From assembly GCA_964396055.1 (NCBI GenBank), contig CAYNDV010000053.1, forward strand, positions 1 to 27,355: 27,355 nucleotides of DNA, read 5' to 3'. Below are positions 13,858-22,347 of this stretch, piece by piece. This stretch comes from CAYJPV01 sp964396055. Lineage in GTDB: Bacteria > Acidobacteriota > Vicinamibacteria > Vicinamibacterales > JAKQTR01. The position numbers and the translations under genes were made by a program. The notes beneath the pieces were generated by a model, which worked only from the letters and a program-made list of their open reading frames with translations, was not told the origin of the DNA and made no database searches. Positions within the stretch are counted from its first letter, which is position 1. Each line of letters opens with the position of its first letter.

Positions 13858-15264
13858 ATGTACAAGATCGGTGTCGTCGGGCTGGGCGTGATGGGCAGCC
13901 ATCTCGCGCTCAACATGGAACGCAACGGGTTTCCCGTGGTGGGGTACGACCTCGACGAGGCGAAGACCCGCGCCTTTCTGGCGGGACCGGCGGCGGGTCG
14001 GGCCCTGGTGGCCGCCGACTCGCCGGCGCGGCTGATGGCGCTGCTCGAGAAGCCGCGCCGCGTCCTGATGATGGTGCCGGCGGGGTCGGCGGTCGACAGC
14101 GCCATCGCGCACCTCGCGCCCCATCTGGAGCCGGGCGACATCCTCATCGACGGCGGCAACTCGCTGTTCAGCGACACGGACCGCCGCAATCGCGAACTCG
14201 ACGCGCGCGGGTTCCACTATATCGGCACCGGCGTGTCCGGCGGCGAAGAGGGCGCCCTCTGGGGCCCGAGCATCATGCCCGGCGGGCAGGTGGAGGCCTG
14301 GGAGGCCGTGGCGCCGATCTTCCGCGCTATCGCCGCGAAGGCCGGGGACGGCGAGCCCTGTGTGGCCTACATGGGCCCGCGCGGGGCCGGCCACTACGTC
14401 AAGATGGTGCACAACGGGATCGAGTACGGCGACATGCAGCTCATCGCCGAGATCTACGATCTGCTGCACCGCGGCCTCGGCCTGACCGCCGGGGACCTGC
14501 AGGCCCTCTTCGCGGAGTGGAACGCCGGCGAGCTGAAATCGTACCTGGTCGAGATCACGGCGGCGATACTGGGCGTTACCGACCCCGAGACGGGGGGGCC
14601 GGTGGTGGACGTGATCCTGGACGAGGCCGCCCAGAAGGGCACCGGAAAGTGGACGAGCCAGAACGCCCTCGACGTCGGGGCGCCGATTCCGACGATCAAC
14701 GCCGCCGTCGAGAGCCGGATTCTGTCGTCCCTGAAGACGGAGCGCGTGACCGCCAGCGGCGCGCTGCGCGGGCCGTCGCCGTCGTACGCGGGACCCCGGC
14801 AGCCGATCGTGGACGCGGCGCGACAGGCGCTCTACGCCGCGAAGATCACGTCGTACGCCCAGGGCCTGTCGCTGCTGCGCCTGGCGTCCCAGGAGTACCG
14901 CTACGACCTGGACCCCGGGACCATCGCCCGCATCTGGCGCGCCGGGTGCATCATCCGGGCGACGCTGCTCGAGGACATCCGCGCGGCGTACGCCCGGCAG
15001 CCCGGCCTGGTCAACCTCCTGCTCGACGAGGCGTTCCGCGACGCCGTGGAGACGAGGCAGGCGGGGCTGCGGACGGTGGTACAGACCGCCGTCGGCCTGG
15101 GGATTCCGGTGCTGGCCCTCAGCGCCTCGCTGGCGTACTTCGACGCGTACCGGACGGCCCGGCTGCCCGCGAACCTCACGCAGGCCCAGCGGGACTATTT
15201 CGGGGCGCACACCTACCGGCGCACCGACAAGCCGGGCGTCTTCCACACGGAGTGGACGTCGTAG
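13858..15264 (+). CDS. gnd: 6-phosphogluconate dehydrogenase (decarboxylating), NAD-type cofactor pocket
   Basis: Converts 6-phosphogluconate to ribulose-5-phosphate and CO2. At 468 aa it is the long dimeric form. Motifs are GLGVMGSHLALNM (8-20), IDGGNS, GVSGGEEGA, MVHNGIEYGDMQLIAE (Lys/Asn catalytic region), KGTGKWT and the C-terminal tail RRTDKPGVFHTEW that reaches into the partner's active site. At the cofactor-specificity loop, the E. coli sequence Asn-Arg-Ser is replaced by Asp31-Leu32-Asp33 (GYDLDEAKT). Loss of the Arg that holds the NADP phosphate and gain of an acidic residue predict NAD preference. An AGGAA lies about 8 bp before the ATG. It follows the LarA-like gene after 188 bp of repeats and precedes the kinase by 20 bp. 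Confidence 0.95.
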   Translation: MYKIGVVGLGVMGSHLALNMERNGFPVVGYDLDEAKTRAFLAGPAAGRALVAADSPARLMALLEKPRRVLMMVPAGSAVDSAIAHLAPHLEPGDILIDGGNSLFSDTDRRNRELDARGFHYIGTGVSGGEEGALWGPSIMPGGQVEAWEAVAPIFRAIAAKAGDGEPCVAYMGPRGAGHYVKMVHNGIEYGDMQLIAEIYDLLHRGLGLTAGDLQALFAEWNAGELKSYLVEITAAILGVTDPETGGPVVDVILDEAAQKGTGKWTSQNALDVGAPIPTINAAVESRILSSLKTERVTASGALRGPSPSYAGPRQPIVDAARQALYAAKITSYAQGLSLLRLASQEYRYDLDPGTIARIWRAGCIIRATLLEDIRAAYARQPGLVNLLLDEAFRDAVETRQAGLRTVVQTAVGLGIPVLALSASLAYFDAYRTARLPANLTQAQRDYFGAHTYRRTDKPGVFHTEWTS

Positions 15265-15284
15265 GGCACTCAGGGAGATTCGCG

Positions 15285-16364
15285 ATGTACGGACTGGAGA
15301 TTCGACCGGACGGTGATCTGGATTTCGTGTCGCTGGGCGCGCTCGTGCACCGCCTCGATCCGGGCACGGTGCCGTTCCGGAAAGCGTCGGCGTGCCGCAT
15401 TCACGTGAGCGGCGGCGAGTTCAACTGCGCCGCCAATCTGTCCGACTGCTTCCGGCTGAAGACCGGGGTCGTCACCGCGATGGTCGACTACCCGATCGGC
15501 GACCTCATCGCGGAGCGCGTGCGCGCCATGGGCGTGCGCCCGTTCTACAAGCGATTTGCCCACGACGGCGTCACCGGCCCGAACATGGCGACCGTGTACA
15601 GCGATCGGGGCCTCGGTGTCCGCCCGCCCGTCGTGTTCTACAACCGCTCCAACGAAGCGGCCGCGCGTCTCAAGCCGGGTGACTTCGACTGGACGGCCAT
15701 CTTCGCCGGCGGCGTCCGCTGGTTCCACAGCGGCGGCATCTTCGCCGCGCTCTCGCCGACGACCCCCGAGGTGATTATCGAGGGCATGGCGGCCGCCAGG
15801 GCGGCCGGCGCCGTTGTGTCGTTCGACCTGAATTTCCGCGCCAAGCTCTGGAAAGTGTTCGGCGGCGCCGACCACGCCGCGGACGTCGTCCGGCGCATCG
15901 TCGATCACGTGGACGTGCTGGTGGGCAACGAAGAAGATCTCCAGCACGGGCTCGGCATTCCCGGGCCCGATGTGCACGCCACCTCGAAGCTCGACCCGGC
16001 CGTGTTCGTCGCGATGATCGACGAGGTCGTGAAGCGGCACCCCCGCGTCAAGGTGGTGGCCACCACGCTGCGCGACGTCCATTCCACCAACCGGCACGGC
16101 TGGAGCGCGGTGGCGTGGATCGACGGCCGGATCCACCAGGCGCCGACGGCCGAACTGGACGTGTACGACCGCGTCGGGGGCGGCGACGGGTTCGCGGCGG
16201 GCTTCTTCTACGGGCTCCTGTCGGGCGCGGCGCCGGACGAGGCGGTCCGCCTGGGCTGGGCCCACGGGGCACTGCTGACCACGTTCCCGGGCGATACGAC
16301 GATGGCGACCGTCGAAGACGTGCGGGCGTTCGCGAAGGGCGGATCCGCGAGGATTCAGCGGTAG
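15285..16364 (+). CDS. PfkB-family sugar-acid kinase (KDG kinase-like; candidate gluconokinase)
   Basis: A 359-aa ribokinase-fold enzyme starting at the ATG after GGGAG. The N-terminal substrate region has GGEFNCAANL (43-52), the middle has VVSFDLNFRAKLWK (177-190), a form seen in 2-keto-3-deoxygluconate kinases, and the C-terminal phosphate-binding motif is GGGDGFAAGF with catalytic Asp301. A middle insertion makes it longer than typical KDG kinases (about 310-340 aa). By sequence alone KDG kinase is the first guess. By context, with gnd immediately upstream and no KDPG aldolase, phosphorylation of D-gluconate to 6-phosphogluconate fits better. Substrate remains open. The gene ends the plus-strand island. 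Confidence 0.8.
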   Translation: MYGLEIRPDGDLDFVSLGALVHRLDPGTVPFRKASACRIHVSGGEFNCAANLSDCFRLKTGVVTAMVDYPIGDLIAERVRAMGVRPFYKRFAHDGVTGPNMATVYSDRGLGVRPPVVFYNRSNEAAARLKPGDFDWTAIFAGGVRWFHSGGIFAALSPTTPEVIIEGMAAARAAGAVVSFDLNFRAKLWKVFGGADHAADVVRRIVDHVDVLVGNEEDLQHGLGIPGPDVHATSKLDPAVFVAMIDEVVKRHPRVKVVATTLRDVHSTNRHGWSAVAWIDGRIHQAPTAELDVYDRVGGGDGFAAGFFYGLLSGAAPDEAVRLGWAHGALLTTFPGDTTMATVEDVRAFAKGGSARIQR

Positions 16365-16430
16365 GTCGGGACGCCGTACAAACCAATCGGGCGCGCAGGT
16401 GGCAGCCACCCGCCGCGCCCGTCGTCTGTC

Positions 16431-16470
16431 TCCAGCCTCTAGCCTCTAGCCTCTAGCGCCTAGCCTCTAG
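16431..16470. repeat. 7-bp tandem repeat TCTAGCC (inverse of GGCTAGA), 5.7 units
   Basis: TCCAGCC, two TCTAGCC, TCTAGCG, CCTAGCC and TCTAG follow in unbroken 7-bp register. On the minus strand this is the GGCTAGA unit of 13664-13747. The rpmA stop codon TAG (16469-16467 on the minus strand) is built from the repeat. The short gap 16365-16430 holds nothing else I can identify. Confidence 0.93.
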
Positions 16471-16727
16471 TTCTCGACCGGATGCACGCTGATGAAGCGG
16501 CCGCGGCTGCCGTGGTCCTCGAACTTCACGACGCCGGCCACCTTCGCGAACAGCGTATCGTCCTTGCCGAGGCCGACGTTCAGGCCGGGCTTGAACTTGC
16601 GGCCGCGCTGCCGCACCAGGATCGACCCGCCCGTCACGATGTTGCCGCCGAACCGTTTCACGCCGAGGCGCTGCGAGTTGCTGTCGCGGCCGTTGCGTGA
16701 GCTGCCCTGTCCTTTTTTATGTGCCAT
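16467..16727 (-). CDS. rpmA: 50S ribosomal protein L27
   Basis: An 86-aa protein starting MAHKKGQGSSRNGRDS, the standard L27 start whose N-terminal tail reaches the peptidyl-transferase centre. It continues with LGVKRFGGN, GGSILVRQRG, GLNVGLGKDDTLFAK and GVVKFE. No N-terminal cleavage extension of the Firmicutes type is present. It lies 19 bp after rplU on the same strand. The TAG stop coincides with the heptamer repeat. obgE, normally the next gene, is instead 14 kb further on. Confidence 0.98.
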   Translation of the reverse strand: MAHKKGQGSSRNGRDSNSQRLGVKRFGGNIVTGGSILVRQRGRKFKPGLNVGLGKDDTLFAKVAGVVKFEDHGSRGRFISVHPVEN

Positions 16728-16746
16728 GGCCGTGCCTTCTTCGTGC

Positions 16747-17058
16747 TTACAACTCGATGCCGGTGATGCGCACGCGGGTCTGGTCCGCGCGGAAGCCGTG
16801 GGTGCGCCGTTCCTGCTTGCGACGCTTGCTCTTGAAGACGCGCACCTTCGGGCCGCGCACGTGATCCTCGACCACGCCGAGGACCTTCGCGCCGCTGACG
16901 TAGGGCGTGCCGGTCCTGATGTCCCCGTCACTGGACACCAGCAGCACCTGGTCAAAGGTGACCGCTGCGCCCTTGTCCCCGTCGGTGCGGTCGATGGTGA
17001 CCACCGCGCCGGGCTCAACCTTGACCTGATGTCCGCCGTTCTGAACGATCGCGTACAC
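16747..17058 (-). CDS. rplU: 50S ribosomal protein L21
   Basis: A 103-aa protein with the L21 features: MYAIVQNGGHQVKVEPG at the start, DQVLLVSSDGD, the C-terminal KVRVFKSKRRKQERRTHGFRADQTRVRITGI with the characteristic Lys/Arg-rich loop and GFRxxxTRVxI ending. It begins with GTG (17056-17058) after a strong GCAGGAGGAG ribosome-binding site. L21 binds 23S rRNA and pairs with L27 in almost all bacteria. Confidence 0.98.
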   Translation of the reverse strand: MYAIVQNGGHQVKVEPGAVVTIDRTDGDKGAAVTFDQVLLVSSDGDIRTGTPYVSGAKVLGVVEDHVRGPKVRVFKSKRRKQERRTHGFRADQTRVRITGIEL

Positions 17059-17132
17059 GGGCTACTCCTCCTGCAGCCGCCAAACCGGGCCCGGCGCCCC
17101 TCTGGGGGCCTGCCACAGCTGCGGAACTTCTA

Positions 17133-17162
17133 ATACTAGCAGACGATCCGGGCGGGGATCAA
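17133..17162 (-). promoter_or_regulatory. Predicted rplU-rpmA promoter
   Basis: On the minus strand TTGATC (17162-17157) is followed after 18 bp by TAGTAT (17138-17133). Each is a 4/6 match. The leader of about 70 nt contains a GCCCC-CAGA-GGGGC hairpin near 17098-17111 and ends in the GCAGGAGGAG ribosome-binding site. Whether the hairpin is an autoregulatory L21 leader cannot be judged. Confidence 0.45.
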
Positions 17163-17207
17163 CTTCGGCGGCGCCTGGGCGGGCCCCGTGGCCCTCCGGG
17201 GCGTCGG

Positions 17208-17978
17208 TCAGCGCAGGAGCACCCGCGACCCCTTGATTCGCTGCGGGCTCAACGTGGACAGGAAGGCCGGCAGCAGCCGGTCCATCAGCTCGAAGTACGA
17301 CGACAGCGCCGGCGTGGTCTGCTGCGCGTTGTAGAGCACCTCTTCGCGGAACGTCTCGCTGTAGACGGTTTCGCCGGTCCGGCCGTCGATGAAGATGAAC
17401 TTCGGGCGCAGGATGAACCCCTTGCGCTCCATGTAGGTGCGCACGGGCACAACGCTGCGGCGGCCGAAGGAATCGTAGACCTCCTGCTCGCGCTGGACGT
17501 ACCCGGACCGCGCGTGGGGCTGGAACAGCACCGTGCCCGTCACGATGAGGGCGCCCTGGTATTCCTCGCCCACCTTCTTCCAGTACTCGGTGTCGGCAAA
17601 CACCTTGCTGGCCAGATCGAGGTCTTTCTCGTCCCTGAACACCGGCTCGGGCCCCGCGTTCGGGTCGGCGCCCTCAGGCGGCTGCACCGGTGGCGGCGCA
17701 TCCTTCTCCGCCAGCTCCTGGAGCGGCAGGACGTCGGCATCGATCACCCGCAGGCTCGATTTGGTCCGCAGCTGGCTCCGCAGGAGCCGGACGGTCTCCA
17801 GGTTGGTGTCGACGTCGTTGGAGCCTCCCGTGACGAAGCCCGCCACGAGGACACGCGCGTACGGCGTCGCATCCATCTTGGCCTGGATGGGCATGTCGAT
17901 GGGGACCTCGAAGAACGAGGTGCAGCCCACCGCTACCACGGCCAGCAGCGCACTAGCGAGAATCCTGGCGGCTCGCAC
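17208..17978 (-). CDS. Predicted lipoprotein, function unknown
   Basis: A 256-aa protein with a lipoprotein signal: VRAARILASALLAVVAVGC, lipidation Cys at residue 19. The start is a GTG at 17976-17978, which overlaps the end of the TPR gene by 26 bp. The frame is open further upstream, but that stretch shadows the TPR gene. The body has strands and a Pro-rich segment (PPPVQPPEGADPNAGPEP). ARVLVAGFVTGG, LIVTGTVLFQPHARSG, FIFIDGRTGETVYSETF and a final LLPAFLSTLSPQRIKG resemble outer-membrane-anchored proteins that compute a stress- or assembly-related parameter (a TolB-N/CsgG-like layout is possible). I do not assign a family. It is coupled to the TPR gene. Confidence 0.7.
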   Translation of the reverse strand: MRAARILASALLAVVAVGCTSFFEVPIDMPIQAKMDATPYARVLVAGFVTGGSNDVDTNLETVRLLRSQLRTKSSLRVIDADVLPLQELAEKDAPPPVQPPEGADPNAGPEPVFRDEKDLDLASKVFADTEYWKKVGEEYQGALIVTGTVLFQPHARSGYVQREQEVYDSFGRRSVVPVRTYMERKGFILRPKFIFIDGRTGETVYSETFREEVLYNAQQTTPALSSYFELMDRLLPAFLSTLSPQRIKGSRVLLR

Positions 17979-18315
17979 GGTCGTTGATTTCCTTGAAGAG
18001 GTCGTAGTTCTGACGGATGAACTGGTTCTTGGGGTCAAGGGCGATCGCCTTCTCGTAGGCGTCCCTGGCTTTCTCGAACTGGCCCTGGGCCTCGTAGGCG
18101 ATGGCCAGGTTGTTGTAGGCCGCGGGGTACGTCGGATCGAGTTCCACGGCCCGTTCCCAGCGGTACACCGCCTCGCGCCACAGACCCTGCGTGGCGACCT
18201 TGATGCCGAAATCCACCTGGTCCCTGGCGGCCTTGCGGTCGCTGGCCCATCCCGACGTGGCAAATACTGCCACCAGCACCAGAGCCCCGACGATCGATCT
18301 TCGGCTGACCGGCAT
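17953..18315 (-). CDS. Exported TPR-repeat protein
   Basis: A 120-aa protein from the ATG at 18313-18315, with a signal peptide (RRSIVGALVLVAVFATSGWAS). Two tetratricopeptide repeats follow: GLWREAVYRWERAVELDPTYPAAYNNLAIAYEAQGQFEKARDAYEKAIALDPKN. It ends with a charged tail. It would act in the periplasm or at the outer membrane as a protein-binding adaptor. The overlap with the lipoprotein gene suggests the two products work together. The region upstream is shared with divergent dprA. Confidence 0.8.
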   Translation of the reverse strand: MPVSRRSIVGALVLVAVFATSGWASDRKAARDQVDFGIKVATQGLWREAVYRWERAVELDPTYPAAYNNLAIAYEAQGQFEKARDAYEKAIALDPKNQFIRQNYDLFKEINDRASRQDSR

Positions 18316-18502
18316 ACACACCTTCGGCGATGTTCGCACCGGGAACGTGACAGCAGGCAGGGTCATTGCCCACTATACCGCCCGATCACGGCCCCTGCAA
18401 GGCGAATGCAGGCGCGGCGCGCGCGCGCCGGGGATCTGGAACGTTTCTGGCACCCGTGGTCGCTCGTCCTGCGGCCTGGCACCCGCAGCCCGGGAGACTC
18501 CC

Positions 18503-19615
18503 ATGTGGCCCTTGCTGGATCTGGTGGCGCTCTCGGTTCACTGGTCCCTCACGGCGTCGTCTGCCGCCCGCGGGATGGGAGGAGCGGCCACGCCGTCCGG
18601 CGCGGTGCGCTTCGAGCCGGCGCGCCTGGAGGAGAGCCTCGAGGCCCGCCTGGAAGCGTCCGGATCCCCGGACCCGGCGCCACAGGCCGCCGAACTGCGG
18701 CGCCTCGCCGCGCGCCAGCTCTGGCGGGCCGAGGCCCTGGGCGTGTGCGCCGTGCCGTACGGCGCGGACGCCTATCCGGCGGCCCTGCTCGACATCACGG
18801 ACCCGCCGCCGCTGTTGTGGGCCAGAGGCACCCTCGTCCCTGCGGCTCATGCCGTCGCCATCGTCGGCTCCCGCGCGGCCACCCCCCATGCGCTCGAGGT
18901 GGCGTACCGGCTGGCGGAAGGGCTGGCCGCCGCCGGCGTGACCGTGGTCAGCGGCATGGCGCGCGGCGTGGACGGCGAGGCCCACCGCGGCGCCCTGGCC
19001 GGTGACGGGCCGACCGTGGCCGTGCTCGGGTGCGGGGTGGATGTCGTCTATCCGCCGGAGCACGCCGTGCTGGCCGGCCGCATCGCCGCCACCGGCGCCC
19101 TGGTGAGCGAGCTGGTGCCCGGCACGCCGCCGCTGGGGTGGCACTTCCCCCGGCGCAACCGGATCATCGCCGGACTGTCCGCTGGGGTCGTCGTCGTCGA
19201 GGCCGCCGCCCGCAGCGGGTCCCTGTCCACCGCGCGGCACGCGGCCGATCAGGGCCGGGCGGTCATGGCCGTCCCCGGAGGGGTCCTCAGCGGTCGGAAC
19301 CGCGGCGCGCACGCCCTGCTCCGGGACGGCGCCCGCATCGTCGAGACCGCCGACGACATCCTGGAGGAACTGCACTTCGTCGGTGCGCCGGCCATCCTCG
19401 CTGCCCGGCGGGCGGGGGGACCCGAGCCTCCGAACGACCGGTTGCTGCGGTCGATGCGTCCCGGGGAACCCTACGATCTGGCCTCGCTGCAGCAGCGGAC
19501 CGGGGTCGAGATGGTCCGGCTGCTGGGGTGGCTGGCCGAACTCGAGGTGGGCGGCTGGGTACGCCGCGCCGACGGCGGCCGATTCGTGAGGGCCGGGGCG
19601 AACGTGCTAAGGTAA
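18503..19615 (+). CDS. dprA: DNA processing protein DprA
   Basis: DprA (Smf) binds incoming single-stranded DNA and loads RecA during transformation. From the ATG at 18503 it has 370 aa. YPAALLDITDPPPLLWARG precedes the Rossmann core AVAIVGSRAATPHALEVA, VVSGMARGVDGEAHRGAL, AVLGCGVDVVYPPEHAVL, FPRRNRIIAGLS and VVVVEAAARSGSLSTARHAADQGRAVMAVPGG. A C-terminal winged-helix region follows (about 310-368). It starts a plus-strand series dprA-topA-trmFO-xerC, a long-known bacterial gene order. An alternative upstream start is in a compositionally odd stretch, so I prefer 18503. Confidence 0.94.
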   Translation: MWPLLDLVALSVHWSLTASSAARGMGGAATPSGAVRFEPARLEESLEARLEASGSPDPAPQAAELRRLAARQLWRAEALGVCAVPYGADAYPAALLDITDPPPLLWARGTLVPAAHAVAIVGSRAATPHALEVAYRLAEGLAAAGVTVVSGMARGVDGEAHRGALAGDGPTVAVLGCGVDVVYPPEHAVLAGRIAATGALVSELVPGTPPLGWHFPRRNRIIAGLSAGVVVVEAAARSGSLSTARHAADQGRAVMAVPGGVLSGRNRGAHALLRDGARIVETADDILEELHFVGAPAILAARRAGGPEPPNDRLLRSMRPGEPYDLASLQQRTGVEMVRLLGWLAELEVGGWVRRADGGRFVRAGANVLR

Positions 19616-19644
19616 CGGACGGAACACGCAACATTGGGAGTTCG

Positions 19645-22326
19645 ATGGCACGACCACTGGTGATTGTCGAGTCGCCGGCCAAGGCGAAGACGTTGTCCCG
19701 TTTCCTCGGGAACGCGTACCGGGTGGAGGCGAGTTTCGGGCATGTGCGGGACCTGCCCGAGAAAGCGTCGGAGGTCCCGCCCGAGATCAAGTCGCGCGAC
19801 TGGGGACGGCTGGGCGTGGATGTCGAGGGCGACTTCACGCCGCACTACGTCATTCCCGCCGACAAGAAGAAACAGGTCCAGGCGCTCAAGTCCGCGCTCA
19901 AGGACGCCTCTGAACTCCTGCTGGCCACCGACCCTGACCGCGAAGGGGAGTCCATCAGCTGGCACCTGGCCCAGATTCTGAAACCCAAGGTGCCCGTCCG
20001 GCGCATCGTCTTCCACGAGATCACCGAAGAAGCCGTGCTCGCAGCGCTGGCGTCGGCGCACGACCTCGACGAGAACCTGGTGCGGGCGCAGGAGAGCCGC
20101 CGGATTCTGGACCGGCTCTACGGGTACACGCTGTCGCCGGTGCTGTGGAAGAAGGTGCAGACCGGGTTGAGCGCCGGGCGCGTGCAGTCCGTGGCCGTGC
20201 GGCTGCTGGTGGAACGTGAGGAGGCGCGTCGGGCCTTCCGGTCGGCCAACTTCTGGGACATCGAGGCGCGGCTCACCGGCCCCGGCCGGGACTTCACGGC
20301 CACGCTGGTGCGGGTCGGCGATGCCCGGGTGGCCACGGGCAAGGACTTCGATCCGGACACGGGCCTGCTGGCCACGCGCGGCGTGCGGCACCTCGACGGG
20401 CCGGCGGCGCGGCGCCTGGCGGAGGGGCTCGAGCACAACCTGCCCTGGTCGGTGACGGCCGTGGATGCGCGCCCCGGCGTCGAGCGCCCGGCCCCGCCGT
20501 TCACGACCTCCACTCTCACGCAGGAAGCCAGCCGCAAGCTGGGGTTCTCCACCGAGCGGACCATGCAGGTGGCGCAGCGGCTGTTCCAGGGCGTCGAGAT
20601 CGGCGGCGGTGAGATCGAAGGCCTGATCACCTATCACCGGACCGATTCGACCACCCTGAGCGAGAAGGCCCTGGCCGAGGCGGCGCGCGTCATTCGCGAG
20701 CTGTTCGGCGGCGAGTACTACGACGGTCCCCGCCGGTACCAGACCCGGGTGAAGAACGCCCAGGAAGCTCACGAAGCCATTCGTCCCACCGACTTCCGCC
20801 AGGCGCCGCAGATGCTGGCGGGGCACCTCGATGCGGATGAGCTCCGCATCTACGAGCTCATCTGGAAGCGGACGATGGCGTCGCAGATGCCGGACGCGCG
20901 CGTGCTCAAGACGACGGTGGAGATCACCGGCCGGGGGCCCGACGGCGAGCCGTGCGCGTTCACGGCCGGCGGCAAGGCCATCGAATTCGCCGGCTTCCGG
21001 CGCGCGTATGTCGAAGGCAGTGACGATCCGGACGCCGAACTGGCGGATCAGGAGTCGATCCTGCCGGCGATGAAGCCGGGCGACGTCGTCGCGCGCGCGT
21101 CGGCGGGTGCCACCGGCCGCGTGGCCCTGGTCGCGCTCGAGCCCAAGGGGCACGACACGGCGCCGCCGGCCCGGTACACCGAGGCCGCGCTCATCAAGGA
21201 ACTGGAGCAGGCGGGCATCGGCCGGCCGTCGACCTACGCGCCGACGATCGCCACCATCGAGCGGCGCGGCTACATGTTCCGCCAGGGCAAGGCGCTGGTG
21301 CCCAGTTACTCGGCTTTTGCCGTGACCCGTCTGCTGCGGGAGCACTTCGCCGACTACGTCGACGTGGGGTTCACCGCCGAGATGGAGGAGGACCTCGACC
21401 AGATTGCCAACGGCGAGCGCGACTGGCTGTCCTTCGTCCGCGCCTTCTACCGCGATGGCGAAGGCGGACACCCCGGCCTGGCGCCGATGGTGGCGCTCAA
21501 GGAGGCCGACATCGACTATCCCGTGATCGACGTCGGCACCGATCCGGCGACCGGCCAGCTCGTGCGCGTGCGGATCGGCCGGTACGGGCCGTTCCTGCAG
21601 CGGGCTGAGGGAGGCGAGGGCAACACGGCCACGCTGCCGCGCAACCTGCCCCCGGCCGACCTGACCATCGAGAAGGCGCTGGCGCTGCTGAAAGCCAAGG
21701 CCGAAGGGCCGCGCGTGCTCGGCACCGATCCGGCGACGGGCCTCACGGTGGCGGTCCACCATGGACGCTTCGGACACTACGTGCAGCTGGGCGAGACGCC
21801 GCCCCGGCAGAAGGGCAAGGCCGCCGACACGCCGAAGCGCGCGTCGGTGCCGGCCGGCACGAGCCATGCGGAGCTGACGCTGGACGAGGCGCTGCAGTTG
21901 CTGAGCCTGCCCCGCGATCTTGGCGCGCATCCCGGCACCGGCGAGCTGATCGTCGCGGGGCGCGGCCGGTTCGGGCCCTACGTCAAGATGGGCGACGAGT
22001 TCCGATCCCTCGAGGACACTGACGACGTCTACACGGTCACTCTCGACCGCGCGCTCGAGTTGCTCGCCGCACCGAAGAAGTCGCGCCGGCGCACGATGAC
22101 GCGGGCGGTGCTGCGGTCGCTCGGCGCCGCGCCCGGCGGCCCGGAGGTGAAGCTCATGGACGGTCGCTACGGCCCGTACGTCACCGACGGGACGACGAAC
22201 GCGTCGCTGCCGAAGGCGGCCGATCCCGCCGCGTTCACGCTGGCGGAGGCCATCGACCTCCTCAACGCCCGGGCCGCCGCGGGTCCCTCCGTCCGCAAGC
22301 GGCCGAAGAAGGGCGCCAGGGGCTAG
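19645..22326 (+). CDS. topA: DNA topoisomerase I
   Basis: Type IA topoisomerase that relaxes negative supercoils. The 893-aa protein begins MARPLVIVESPAKAKTLSRFLG, the Toprim start, with DPDREGESISWHLA as its acidic triad. LSAGRVQSVAVRLLVEREEA follows, and the active-site tyrosine is Tyr330 in GLITYHRTDST. LIKELEQAGIGRPSTYAPTIATI is the last core motif. The C-terminal third carries no zinc-finger cysteines. It has at least four short repeats with GR(Y/F)GxYV-like cores (about residues 645, 707, 774, 835), the topoisomerase C-terminal repeat family. Starts 29 bp after dprA with GGGAG upstream. Confidence 0.97.
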   Translation: MARPLVIVESPAKAKTLSRFLGNAYRVEASFGHVRDLPEKASEVPPEIKSRDWGRLGVDVEGDFTPHYVIPADKKKQVQALKSALKDASELLLATDPDREGESISWHLAQILKPKVPVRRIVFHEITEEAVLAALASAHDLDENLVRAQESRRILDRLYGYTLSPVLWKKVQTGLSAGRVQSVAVRLLVEREEARRAFRSANFWDIEARLTGPGRDFTATLVRVGDARVATGKDFDPDTGLLATRGVRHLDGPAARRLAEGLEHNLPWSVTAVDARPGVERPAPPFTTSTLTQEASRKLGFSTERTMQVAQRLFQGVEIGGGEIEGLITYHRTDSTTLSEKALAEAARVIRELFGGEYYDGPRRYQTRVKNAQEAHEAIRPTDFRQAPQMLAGHLDADELRIYELIWKRTMASQMPDARVLKTTVEITGRGPDGEPCAFTAGGKAIEFAGFRRAYVEGSDDPDAELADQESILPAMKPGDVVARASAGATGRVALVALEPKGHDTAPPARYTEAALIKELEQAGIGRPSTYAPTIATIERRGYMFRQGKALVPSYSAFAVTRLLREHFADYVDVGFTAEMEEDLDQIANGERDWLSFVRAFYRDGEGGHPGLAPMVALKEADIDYPVIDVGTDPATGQLVRVRIGRYGPFLQRAEGGEGNTATLPRNLPPADLTIEKALALLKAKAEGPRVLGTDPATGLTVAVHHGRFGHYVQLGETPPRQKGKAADTPKRASVPAGTSHAELTLDEALQLLSLPRDLGAHPGTGELIVAGRGRFGPYVKMGDEFRSLEDTDDVYTVTLDRALELLAAPKKSRRRTMTRAVLRSLGAAPGGPEVKLMDGRYGPYVTDGTTNASLPKAADPAAFTLAEAIDLLNARAAAGPSVRKRPKKGARG

Positions 22327-22347
22327 GGCAGGGGCCGGGAGCCGGAC

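Noticed and set aside
17208..18263. Reading the lipoprotein frame as one 351-aa protein
   Set aside because: The extra N-terminal part lies opposite the TPR frame and has shadow composition. A lipoprotein signal begins exactly at the GTG at 17978.
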